The notes below the pieces were generated by a model. That model saw nothing but the letters and a program-made list of their open reading frames with translations, had not been told where the DNA came from and made no database searches. A DNA stretch of 9,007 nt from Nevskia sp043781855. GTDB lineage: Bacteria > Pseudomonadota > Gammaproteobacteria > Nevskiales > Nevskiaceae. Numbering within the stretch: position 1 is the first letter of the stretch; the number at the start of each line of letters is the position of its first letter. The DNA lies in NCBI GenBank assembly GCA_043781855.1, contig JAYWBB010000157.1, positions 1-9,007 of the forward strand. Reading direction: 5' to 3'. A program made the translations under genes and the position numbers. Positions 1-6,913 of this stretch are shown here, piece by piece.

Positions 1-468
1 CACGCCGTTGCTGACCGCGAGCGCGCCGTAAAACGCGCCATCGCTGCGCTGGCCGAGCACGAGACCTTGCTGTGCCGGTGCGCCACGCTGAGTCGTGGTG
101 CAGCCACCAGGGAATGGATTGGCCGGCACGCCAAGGCCAGCCATTGCGAGCAGCACGTTCTGGTAGTTCGGCGTCGGCCCGCCGCGACGATGGCCTTGCA
201 AGTCCGCGAACAAGAGCGTCAGCGAGCAGTCGGCCTGGCGTTGCAGAAATGGGATCACCACGTCGTCCGGGCTGGCGATTGCCTGTGCCGATATCCCGAG
301 CGACGTAGGTCCAGGCGAAGTAGGCGCAGCGCTGGCCCGGACGGGGCTCAAGGTAACCAAATTGTCGAGCGAGTCAGGTGTTACTGGTCGGGGCGGAGGC
401 GTGTCACAGCCGGCGACTGACAATGCGCCGATGATCCCGACGAGTACCAGCTTACCCATTGAACGCAT
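1..468 (-). CDS. Putative lipoprotein, 3' part cut off by window edge
   Basis: Reading down from an ATG at 466-468 the frame stays open for 156 codons to the window edge, so only the N-terminal part is seen. The start is supported by AAGGAG eight bases upstream (477-482). The protein begins with a basic residue, a hydrophobic stretch (KLVLVGIIGALSVAGC) and a lipobox VAGC with Cys21, predicting signal peptidase II processing and lipid anchoring. A Pro/Ser/Thr-rich linker (about 25-60) follows, then a globular part with three cysteines. Segments such as LLFADLQGHRRGG and LVLGQRSDGAFYGALAVSNG faintly resemble FG-GAP/VCBS beta-propeller repeats, but the Asp-rich calcium loops are absent, so I assign no function. 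It lies 128 bases downstream of the anti-sigma-like gene on the same strand and could belong to its regulon or transcript. Lipoprotein status is fairly safe; the family is unknown. Confidence 0.7.
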   Translation of the reverse strand, partial: MRSMGKLVLVGIIGALSVAGCDTPPPRPVTPDSLDNLVTLSPVRASAAPTSPGPTSLGISAQAIASPDDVVIPFLQRQADCSLTLLFADLQGHRRGGPTPNYQNVLLAMAGLGVPANPFPGGCTTTQRGAPAQQGLVLGQRSDGAFYGALAVSNGV

Positions 469-480
469 TGCGAATTCTCC

Positions 481-498
481 TTGCCTACTGGTAGGTAA
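481..498. promoter_or_regulatory. Small inverted repeat overlapping the lipoprotein gene's ribosome-binding site
   Basis: The core is CCTAC-TG-GTAGG (484-495). Allowing one mismatch it extends to TT/AA on the outside, giving 8-base arms with 7 matches around a 2-base centre. It abuts and slightly overlaps the AAGGAG Shine-Dalgarno (477-482) of the lipoprotein gene. It could be a protein-binding site or an RNA hairpin affecting translation; the 2-base loop is too tight for a stable RNA stem unless it opens, which favours a DNA site. No convincing sigma-70 promoter was identified in the 128-base gap around it. Chance occurrence is possible. Confidence 0.3.
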
Positions 499-596
499 TG
501 CGGCGCATTTCAGAGTCGTGTATGAACAGGTGTCGGGATGCGCAAAAACATCACGCGGTTGAAGCGGCCATTCGTCAGCCGCCTCGACGAATCGCG

Positions 597-1397
597 TTAT
601 CCGGGATCGGCTGGCGCCGCATGCACGATCCACTCGTACGTGAACGCCGCCGCCGGTGGCTGCGCTTCGACGCGAATGGACTTCGATCCATCGGCGAACA
701 GCTGCGCCGGCACGAGTGCCTCGATGTAGCGATAACGGCCCGCGCTGACCAGCGCGAGATCGTCGATGCGCAGCAGCGGCGTGGTTGCGCCATCGTCGGC
801 AAACAGGCTGAGCCGATAACGTGCTGACGAGTCCGGCTGCTCGATCTCGGCCTGTACGCGAACCTGCGTTGCGTCGTTCGTCAGCCTGAGGTCGATGGCC
901 GCGTTCTGCGTGCCACGTTCGACCGAGGCGAGCAGCACCAGCGTCTGCGGTGCGGTGCTGGCCGCAGATTGCACCGCATCAGGCCGAGGTCCGCGCGACA
1001 GCACTACCACTGCGGCGACCACACTGGCTGCCAGTGCCGCGCCAGTCACGGCGATCCATGCGCGGCGGCGATGACGCGGCGCAATCAGCGGCGGTTCCTT
1101 CACCCCATCGCCTACAGGCGTGAGAGCGCTTTTCAAGGCCTGGCTGAAACGCAGACGCTCGCGCGCTTCCGGCGTGGTCAGAACGTGCTGCTCGAATGCG
1201 CTGCGCTCGGCTGGAATCAAACGATCGCGCGCGTAGTCGTCGTACAGGTCATGCTCGGCCTCGCGCAGGGCATTGAGCAGCGGCGGTTCCGCGAGCAGGC
1301 GTTGCTCCAACGCCTGTGCCTGCTCGTCCGGCAGGCGATGCAGCAGCAGCGTGCGCCACGCCGACGGCAGCGGTTCTGGCAGGTTCGGATCGTTCAT
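597..1397 (-). CDS. Anti-sigma-factor-like membrane protein without zinc motif
   Basis: This 266-residue protein has an N-terminal helical domain (about 18-92) resembling the sigma-binding domain of anti-sigma factors encoded beside ECF genes: pattern LLLHRLP, E-rich helix, HDLYDDYARDRLIPAERSAFEQHVL, then ERLRFSQALKSAL. Classic zf-HC2 anti-sigmas carry HxxxCxxC, but this protein has no cysteine at all. A basic patch (RHRRR, 109-112) precedes one transmembrane helix (about 114-133), predicting a cytoplasmic N-terminus. The C-terminal part (134-266) would be a periplasmic, mostly beta domain without recognisable catalytic residues. Its ATG overlaps the sigma gene's stop codon (ATGA, 1394-1397) and has no good Shine-Dalgarno, suggesting coupled translation. 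Family experience and position imply that it holds the adjacent sigma factor at the membrane; this was not tested. An alternative is a generic membrane protein of unknown role. Confidence 0.7.
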   Translation of the reverse strand: MNDPNLPEPLPSAWRTLLLHRLPDEQAQALEQRLLAEPPLLNALREAEHDLYDDYARDRLIPAERSAFEQHVLTTPEARERLRFSQALKSALTPVGDGVKEPPLIAPRHRRRAWIAVTGAALAASVVAAVVVLSRGPRPDAVQSAASTAPQTLVLLASVERGTQNAAIDLRLTNDATQVRVQAEIEQPDSSARYRLSLFADDGATTPLLRIDDLALVSAGRYRYIEALVPAQLFADGSKSIRVEAQPPAAAFTYEWIVHAAPADPG

Positions 1398-2005
1398 GAC
1401 TGTTCAGTGTTGCCGCGCGCGTTTTCATCACGGCGCAGCCGTTCGCGGACACAGGTTTCGAGCGCTGCGCGCAGCCGCAGCGCGCGGTTGCGCAAGGCGT
1501 TCAGGTTAAGGCCTAGCGACGCGGCAAGCCGCTGCCGAACGTGAATGCGGCCAGCTTCGTCGTCGGCGTAATAGGCAAGGATGAGACGCGACGATTCCTC
1601 GCCGATCTTGTTCAGACAGCCGCGCAGCGCGGCGTGGGCTTCAAGATCATCCACTTCATCCGGCTCCGGCGCCCGCAAGCGATCCAGTTCGCCGGCCGCC
1701 GCGCGTCGCGCCAGCGGCCGGTTGCGCGCTTCGAGCAGCACGAGTCGCGCGATGCCGTGCAGATAGGCTGAGACATGTTCGACCGTGACGCCCTCGTGCA
1801 GACGCTTGGCGAGGCGCTCCAGCGAGTCATCGGCCAGCGCCTCGGCCTCGATCGGCAGATGCAGCCGGAACATCGCGATCAGCCGCAGGCGCAGCCGCTC
1901 GTAAACCGGCGCAGCCGGTTCGCCATCGGCGCCGAGGCGCAGCAGCAGTGCATCGAAGGGCGCACGCGGCGGCGATTCGTCGGCGGCCGGCGAAATGCTG
2001 CTCAT
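1394..2005 (-). CDS. ECF-type RNA polymerase sigma factor (divergent)
   Basis: This 203-residue protein carries a sigma-70 region 2 (about 35-97: YERLRLRLIAMFR, then ALADDSLERLAKRL and YLHGIARLVLLEARNR) and a region 4 (about 124-187) with the helix-turn-helix RQRLAASLGLNLNALRNRALRLR. No regions 1, 3.0 or 3.1 are visible, as in ECF (group IV) factors. The sequence resembles the sigma factors often found beside TPR/CHAT or anti-sigma genes in Acidobacteria and relatives. I chose the ATG at 2003-2005 because it overlaps the upstream gene's TGA (ATGA, 2002-2005) and the sigma homology begins just after it. A longer frame from 2194 lies wholly inside the CHAT gene and adds low-complexity residues. 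It should direct core RNA polymerase to a small regulon, possibly including this operon, with the overlapping downstream gene as its inhibitor. Confidence 0.82.
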   Translation of the reverse strand: MSSISPAADESPPRAPFDALLLRLGADGEPAAPVYERLRLRLIAMFRLHLPIEAEALADDSLERLAKRLHEGVTVEHVSAYLHGIARLVLLEARNRPLARRAAAGELDRLRAPEPDEVDDLEAHAALRGCLNKIGEESSRLILAYYADDEAGRIHVRQRLAASLGLNLNALRNRALRLRAALETCVRERLRRDENARGNTEQS

Positions 2006-5000
2006 GGCGCCGCATCGCGCCAATCGCCCTGCAGCACATAGCCGGCCCAGTAATAGGGCGCGGACCAGTGCGGGTCTTCGGCAAGCCGCATCTGCGCAAG
2101 ACGCAAGGCCTCGTCCGGGCTGCGATGCTCCTTCAGCAGTGCGCTGTAAAAGAGCTGCATGAACGCGGCCGAGGCGCCGTCGTCCACCGTCCACAGGCTG
2201 GCCAGCACACGCCGCGCACCGGCATAGAAAAATGCGCGCGCGAGATTGAAGCTGCCTTCGGCGCCGGTGCTTTTGCCGAGTGCAGACTCGCAGGCGCTGA
2301 GCACGACCAAATCTGCCGGCATGCGCAGATTGTAGAGATCGTTCATGCGCAGAAAGCCGTCCTGCGGCGCGCCGGCCGCATCGAACAGCGACAGCACCAC
2401 ACCGGACAGTTCGGGATGCTGTAGATCGAGCAGCGCGTGCGTGGCGAAGTGGACGATGCGGTACCGCGACCAGTCGGTCTTCAGCACCGCCTCGCGGCTG
2501 GCCGCGAAGTCGAGCGCAACCAGCGACGCGCCGGCAGGCACGAGGCCGGACAAGGTCTGCGCCTCTTCGCGCGAATGGCGCAGACGCGGCAGCCCGGCGA
2601 GGCCGGCGTTCTCCGCTGCGCGCGTCACAGCGCGATGCGGGTCGCTGCCGGCGGCGAGTGCGCGGCCCCGCAGTCGCGGATCGTCGGCCGTGAATACCGG
2701 GTCGGCAAACACCGCGAGCGCCAGCGGGCGCGGGGCCGGCGCAGGCTCATCGCGCAGCCAGCGCAGCGTCTGGATCGAGGGCAGATAGACGTCATCGGAT
2801 TTGCTGGCCGTGCCGGCGCCAAAGTCCAGCAGATCGAACGGCAGCCGCTGCAATTCGCCGTCGGCGACGATCACGCGCCGTGGCTTTTTCAACGCCGCGT
2901 CGATCGGGGCGAGCAGCTGGTCACGCAGCCTCGCGCTGAATCTGCGTACATCGGCGAGGTTGGCAGCTTCGATTGCGGCCCGTTGCTCCAATGGCAGGTC
3001 AGCGGTCTGCCGCGTCACCGCTTCGCGCAGCTTCACGGCGTTCACCTCGAGCTCCGCGCGCGGCGGCAGGACGTACGCGTGCAAGCCGTCGCGCGTCAGC
3101 AGCCAGAGATAGCTGCGTTCCTCGCCGAGCCAGTATTCGAGCACTGCGGTATCGGGATCGAGCCATTGCGAGCGGATTTTCACCAGCGACAGCGGCTGCG
3201 GGTCGACGGCTTCAGCGTAATGCGGCGCAGCGGCGCGGATGCGGCCACGGATGGCGTCGAGTGTGCGGCTGGCGCCGTCGATGTCCCTTTGCAGCTTCAC
3301 GCGCTCGACCGGCGCAGCACCAGCCGGCAAACGATTCAGCGCGTAGCCGAGCGCGTGAAGGCGATCCTCCGCGGCGTCGCGCGCGGCGCGCAGTGGCGGC
3401 GGCAAATGCGTGTCGGCCAGTATCTGGCGTTGGGCGAGCTGGTCGGTCAGCGTGCGTGCGCGTGCGCGTTCAGCGGCCTGCAAAGCAGCCTCGGCATGAC
3501 CGTGGCGCGGCTCGTGCTGATCGAGCCGCATGAGGATGTCGATGTAAAGTTGATAGTAGCTGCGCGCGGGGCCGAAATAGCTCGTGCGCAGCGCTGGGTC
3601 GTCGATACGTGCGCGCTCGGCTTCGATCAGGCTCAGCGCCTTCTCGATCGAACGGCGCGCCGCCGGCAGGGCGCCGGCGGCATCGTCAAGCCGGGCCAGG
3701 CTGGCATGCGCGACGACCACGGCGCCGACCGCCTGATTTTTCAGCGCGATGCCGAGCGCCGTCTCGTAGACGCGCCGCGCCGCTTCGGCATGCTGCCCGC
3801 GGCTTTCCAGATCGCCGAGCGAGAGCAGCGCGTAAACCTCCTCGCCAGCGCCGATCTGCCGGAATCCGGTCACGGCCGCATCCAGCTGCCGCCGTGCCTC
3901 GTCGAAGTCGCCACGCTCGATGGCGCACACGCCGAGCCCGCGCTGAGCATCCGCCGCCTCGCGCGCCAGCTGGCGTGACTGCGCGAGCGCCAGCGCGCGA
4001 CCATATGAGATCACGGCCTCGTCGCAGTGCGCCTCGTCTTTCTGCAGATCGCCGCGGCTGTCCTCGATCCTCGCGAGGCAGGGGATGTCGTCGCTGGCGC
4101 GGCAGGTGGCCTCGGCTTCGCGCCAGGCGTCCAAGGCCTCGGCGTGATCTCCGAGCTGATACAGCGTGATGCCGAGATTGAGCCGCGCGTTGCCTTCGAT
4201 CAGCGGAAAGCGCAAGCCCTGCAGGTCTTCGAGCGTCTGCCGGTGCGCGGCCAGCGCGCTGGCCAGCTGGCCGCGCGTGAGGTAGAGCCCGGCGAGACTG
4301 TCACGGACAAAGGCGATGCGCTCGCGGTCGCCGATCTTCTGCGCCAGCGCCAGCGCGGCATTGCCGGCCACGAGCGCCTTGCTGTTGGCGCCAAGGACGC
4401 GATACATCGTGCCGAGATTGCCGAGCAGCGTGGCCTCGTTCGGCGGATCCCCGATCGCGCGGGTCAGCGTCAGCGCCCGTTCCTCGGCGGCAACGGCAGC
4501 CGCGAAATCCCCGAGCGTGGAGTTGGACACGCCGATCATGTGATGAGCCTTGGCCAGGTCGGCGCGGTCGTCCGCGCAGAGGGCACGCACCGCAGTCGCC
4601 GCCGCAGCACGCGCGGCGCGGTAGTCGCCGGCCGAGTATTCGAGTCGCGCCAGCCCAAGGCCGGCCGCGCGGGCATTGCAGCCATCACCCATTGCCAGCC
4701 ACTCGCGCCGTGCCGAAACATACAGTACACGCGCTTTCGAAAACCGGGTCTTGTCACCCGCGCGACGTAGTGATTCGGCGTCACCCAGCAGAACATCTGT
4801 CGCCGCGCGACGCCGCAGGATGGGTGTCAGCGGCATGGGCCTGCCAACCTGCAGCGCGTAACTGGCACCATGCCCGGCTTCGGCCGGCGCGATCGCGAAA
4901 CGGAACGACGTCGCGACCTCGGCGATGAGTGTCAATCGCAGCTGCGCGCCGCGACCGCCGGCCGGTCTCGACGGCGCACGCGCGAGCTCGGCCGGCCAAT

Positions 5001-5247
5001 CGAGGCGCAGGGCATCGGCAATCTGCGTTACGGTCAGCGCAACAGCCGTTGCGGCGGGAAGATCGAGACGGTAATCGCGGCCGGGGCCGGCGCCGAGTTC
5101 GAAGTCGATACGCTGGCCCGGCGTCAGTTCGACCCGGTCGGCGTCGGCATCGGCCGAAGTCGCAAAGGACGCGACGAGGAATACCACGAACCAGCAGGTT
5201 CGAGCCATCCGGCAGCTGCGCGGCGCGACAACACCCCCACTGCGCAT
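2002..5247 (-). CDS. Exported PPC-like/TPR/CHAT caspase-like protein
   Basis: 1081 residues from the ATG at 5245-5247, which has GGGGA just upstream. A GTG at 5271 and an ATG at 5208 are alternative starts; all give a signal peptide (hydrophobic CWFVVFLVASFATSADADA, likely cleaved after an Ala near 34). Domains in order: a beta domain like the N-terminal PPC-type domain of CHAT proteins (about 38-134: VELTPGQRIDFEL, YRLDLPA, ASYALQV); tandem TPR helices (about 189-592, e.g. ATLLGNLGTMYRVLGANSKAL, ARLNLGITLYQLGDHAEALD); a helical linker; and a C-terminal CHAT peptidase domain (about 750-1077). The caspase-type dyad is intact: His937 in VHFATH and Cys986 in VVLSACES. The ending YYWAGYVLQGDW is typical of CHAT. 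It is predicted to be a periplasmic cysteine protease with a TPR sensing or substrate-docking region. It is the first gene of an ATGA-linked set with sigma and anti-sigma genes, which suggests a regulatory substrate. The substrate is unknown. Confidence 0.9.
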   Translation of the reverse strand: MRSGGVVAPRSCRMARTCWFVVFLVASFATSADADADRVELTPGQRIDFELGAGPGRDYRLDLPAATAVALTVTQIADALRLDWPAELARAPSRPAGGRGAQLRLTLIAEVATSFRFAIAPAEAGHGASYALQVGRPMPLTPILRRRAATDVLLGDAESLRRAGDKTRFSKARVLYVSARREWLAMGDGCNARAAGLGLARLEYSAGDYRAARAAAATAVRALCADDRADLAKAHHMIGVSNSTLGDFAAAVAAEERALTLTRAIGDPPNEATLLGNLGTMYRVLGANSKALVAGNAALALAQKIGDRERIAFVRDSLAGLYLTRGQLASALAAHRQTLEDLQGLRFPLIEGNARLNLGITLYQLGDHAEALDAWREAEATCRASDDIPCLARIEDSRGDLQKDEAHCDEAVISYGRALALAQSRQLAREAADAQRGLGVCAIERGDFDEARRQLDAAVTGFRQIGAGEEVYALLSLGDLESRGQHAEAARRVYETALGIALKNQAVGAVVVAHASLARLDDAAGALPAARRSIEKALSLIEAERARIDDPALRTSYFGPARSYYQLYIDILMRLDQHEPRHGHAEAALQAAERARARTLTDQLAQRQILADTHLPPPLRAARDAAEDRLHALGYALNRLPAGAAPVERVKLQRDIDGASRTLDAIRGRIRAAAPHYAEAVDPQPLSLVKIRSQWLDPDTAVLEYWLGEERSYLWLLTRDGLHAYVLPPRAELEVNAVKLREAVTRQTADLPLEQRAAIEAANLADVRRFSARLRDQLLAPIDAALKKPRRVIVADGELQRLPFDLLDFGAGTASKSDDVYLPSIQTLRWLRDEPAPAPRPLALAVFADPVFTADDPRLRGRALAAGSDPHRAVTRAAENAGLAGLPRLRHSREEAQTLSGLVPAGASLVALDFAASREAVLKTDWSRYRIVHFATHALLDLQHPELSGVVLSLFDAAGAPQDGFLRMNDLYNLRMPADLVVLSACESALGKSTGAEGSFNLARAFFYAGARRVLASLWTVDDGASAAFMQLFYSALLKEHRSPDEALRLAQMRLAEDPHWSAPYYWAGYVLQGDWRDAAP

Positions 5248-5439
5248 AGATTCCCCAAGCGTCACGAGCACGCGAACCTTGTTCTACGCGATCAGCACTC
5301 GCATCGCCATGGGGAATTCAACCCGGGCCAGCACCGCGACAATCAACAACGCATACGGAAGAAAATGCCAAAGAAGCCCATCAGCAGCGAACTCAAAACA
5401 ATGTTTGCCAGCTCACGTTCGAACGGGTCCGCGACTCAT
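5248..5439. other. A+T-richer spacer between coaD and the CHAT operon
   Basis: This 192-base gap lies between the coaD stop and the chosen start of the CHAT gene. It is visibly richer in A/T than its surroundings, especially 5330-5420, and probably carries the promoter of the CHAT-sigma-anti-sigma operon. I could not pick convincing -35/-10 boxes. A perfect 10-base palindrome CGTTCGAACG sits at 5416-5425. No hairpin followed by a T-run marks the end of coaD transcription. Two minus-strand frames give short hydrophobic peptides without proper starts; they are discussed in the findings. Confidence 0.4.
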
Positions 5440-5931
5440 TCAGCGCATCTTTCGCCCGAAGCGCGCCAGCAGCGCCGGGATCACCGCTTTCGGCACCAGC
5501 TTCTTGACCGGCGCGCCGAGGCTTGCGAGCTCGCGCACGAGGCTCGACGACAGATGCTCGAACTGCGGACTCGGCGCGAGCATTACGGTATCGAGATCCG
5601 GATAGAGATCGCGGTTCATCGTCGCCATCTGCTTCTCGTATTCGACATCGGCAACGTTGCGCACGCCGCGCACCAGCACCGTGACGCCGTGCTCGCGCGC
5701 GAAGTCGACGACCAGGCCGCGGAAGCCGAGCACCGACACGTTGTCGAGATCGGCGGTGCAGGCTTCGATCAGCGCAACGCGCTCCTCGATCGAGAACGTC
5801 GGACTCTTCGCCGGGTTCAGGCCGACCGCGACGATCAGCCTCGGAAACATCCGCGCGGCGCGGTGGATGATGTCGTCGTGGCCCAGCGTGATCGGGTCGA
5901 AAGTGCCCGAATAACCAGCGATGACGCTCAC
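5440..5931 (-). CDS. coaD: Phosphopantetheine adenylyltransferase
   Basis: CoaD transfers AMP from ATP to 4'-phosphopantetheine, giving dephospho-CoA, the penultimate and essential step of CoA synthesis in the cytoplasm. The 163-residue length fits the family. The nucleotidyltransferase signature is at the N-terminus (YSGTFDPITLGHDDIIHRA, about 7-25), with the GxxH-type His in LGHDD. LVRGVRNVADVEYEKQMATMNRDL and the C-terminal HLSSSLVRELASLG (the ISSTxxR-like motif) match well. Most homologues have YPGTFDP; here Ser replaces Pro. The GTG start at 5929-5931 overlaps the rsmD stop (GTGA) and has a GGGGGAG Shine-Dalgarno about 8 bases upstream; the frame extending further upstream lies inside rsmD. 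It is the last gene of the vapB-vapC-rsmD-coaD chain. The identification is very secure. Confidence 0.96.
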   Translation of the reverse strand: MSVIAGYSGTFDPITLGHDDIIHRAARMFPRLIVAVGLNPAKSPTFSIEERVALIEACTADLDNVSVLGFRGLVVDFAREHGVTVLVRGVRNVADVEYEKQMATMNRDLYPDLDTVMLAPSPQFEHLSSSLVRELASLGAPVKKLVPKAVIPALLARFGRKMR

Positions 5932-6506
5932 GGTTTCGTCTCCCCCAAGGCGAACAGTCCGTAGCTTACCTGACCCGCCGTTTTTTCCTTGAGCACGGTA
6001 TAACCCGACGGCAGCGTCGGCGGCTTGCCCTTCGGCCATTCGAGATAGATGCGGCTGCCTTCCTTGAGTACGCGCGGCAGCGCGGCGAGTGTCGCTGCGA
6101 GCAGCGTGCCTTCGTACGGCGGATCGACGAAGACGATGTTGTAGCGGCCCGTCGTCGAGCGCAGGAAGGCGAGTGCGTCGCCCTGCACGACGTCGCTGCG
6201 GGCCTCCAGCTTCAGTTTCGTGATCGCGACGCGGATCGCCTCGGCCTGCTGCCTTCCGGTCTCGACGAAGCTCGCCTGCGCCGCACCGCGCGACAGGGCT
6301 TCGAGCCCGAGCGCACCGCTGCCGGCGAACAGGTCGAGCGCGGTCGCGCCCTCGATGATCGGGCTGAGCCAGTCGAACAGCGTCTGCCGCACGCGGTCCG
6401 GCGTTGGCCGCACGCCCCCATCCAGGCTGTTGGCGGCATCGAAGTCGATCAGGCGGCTGCGGAATTCGCCGCCGATGATGCGCAGGCGGCCAAGGGGTCG
6501 TTTCAT
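5928..6506 (-). CDS. rsmD: 16S rRNA (guanine(966)-N(2))-methyltransferase
   Basis: RsmD is an S-adenosylmethionine-dependent enzyme that makes m2G966 in 16S rRNA of the assembling 30S subunit. The 192-residue protein shows the family N-terminus (RLRIIGGEFRSR), the conserved RPTPDRVRQTLFDWL (33-47), SAM-binding motif I LDLFAGSGALGLEALSRGA (57-75) and the catalytic VFVDPPYEG with DPPY at 128-131. Its ATG overlaps the vapC stop codon (ATGA, 6503-6506) with no clear Shine-Dalgarno, and its stop overlaps the coaD start. The rsmD-coaD pairing is widespread in proteobacteria. What is unusual is the toxin gene directly fused to its 5' side, so expression probably depends on read-through from the vapB promoter or on a promoter inside vapBC. 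Confidence 0.95.
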   Translation of the reverse strand: MKRPLGRLRIIGGEFRSRLIDFDAANSLDGGVRPTPDRVRQTLFDWLSPIIEGATALDLFAGSGALGLEALSRGAAQASFVETGRQQAEAIRVAITKLKLEARSDVVQGDALAFLRSTTGRYNIVFVDPPYEGTLLAATLAALPRVLKEGSRIYLEWPKGKPPTLPSGYTVLKEKTAGQVSYGLFALGETKP

Positions 6507-6913
6507 CGTTTTCGCTTGATCCAGTTTTCGATCTTGAGACCGGGCACGCGCTTGAATTCGCGTTCGTTGTTGGTGACGAGGGTCAGGCCGCGATTGAGCG
6601 CTTGCGCCGCAATCAGCAGATCGTACGGACCAATGGGCTGGCCTTTGCGTTCGAGGCCGGCTCGGACTTCACCGGCTGTCAGCGCATCATCCGGCGAAAA
6701 ATCGACAAGTTCGAAGGGTGCGGCGAAGGTTTCAAGTCGCGCGAGATTGTCGCTCTTCCGAGCGCTCTTGCAGGCGCCGAACGACAGTTCGAACCAGACG
6801 ATCACGGACAATTTTATGTCGTCCGGCGACTCCTTTCGCATCCGCAAGACGACCGCAGAACCGGGATCGTTGATCGCCTCGATGCAGATGTTCGAATCGA
6901 GCAGATATCTCAT
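6503..6913 (-). CDS. vapC: VapC-type PIN-domain toxin ribonuclease
   Basis: This 136-residue PIN-domain protein has the acidic, metal-binding residues of active VapC toxins: Asp6 in YLLDSNICI, Glu42 in IVWFELSFGA, Asp98 in GPYDLLIAAQAL, plus the TLVTNNEREF segment (111-120) and the VPGLKIENW ending typical of the family. VapC enzymes are magnesium-dependent endoribonucleases that cut specific RNAs such as initiator tRNA or 23S rRNA and are held inactive by VapB; the target here cannot be read from sequence. The ATG at 6911-6913 was chosen because it overlaps the vapB stop (ATGA) and starts right at the PIN fold. The longer frame from 7006 runs inside vapB. All catalytic residues are present, so it is probably an active toxin. 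It overlaps rsmD downstream. Confidence 0.93.
   Translation of the reverse strand: MRYLLDSNICIEAINDPGSAVVLRMRKESPDDIKLSVIVWFELSFGACKSARKSDNLARLETFAAPFELVDFSPDDALTAGEVRAGLERKGQPIGPYDLLIAAQALNRGLTLVTNNEREFKRVPGLKIENWIKRKR

Noticed and set aside
1394..2194. Longer start for the sigma factor (2194)
   Set aside because: The extra 63 residues overlap the CHAT C-terminal coding region and show no sigma homology; the ATGA overlap start at 2005 fits better.
2437..3978. Long plus-strand open frame (513 codons) opposite the CHAT gene
   Set aside because: It is antisense to a clearly coding frame with intact CHAT and TPR motifs. Its translation is Arg/Gln/Ala-rich without recognisable domains, as expected for shadow frames in G+C-rich DNA.
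4870..5964. Plus-strand open frame (364 codons) spanning the CHAT start, the spacer and coaD
   Set aside because: It crosses two well-supported genes on the other strand and has low-complexity, Arg-rich sequence.
5440..6039. Longer start for coaD (6039)
   Set aside because: The CoaD family signature starts right after the GTG at 5931; the extension lies inside rsmD.
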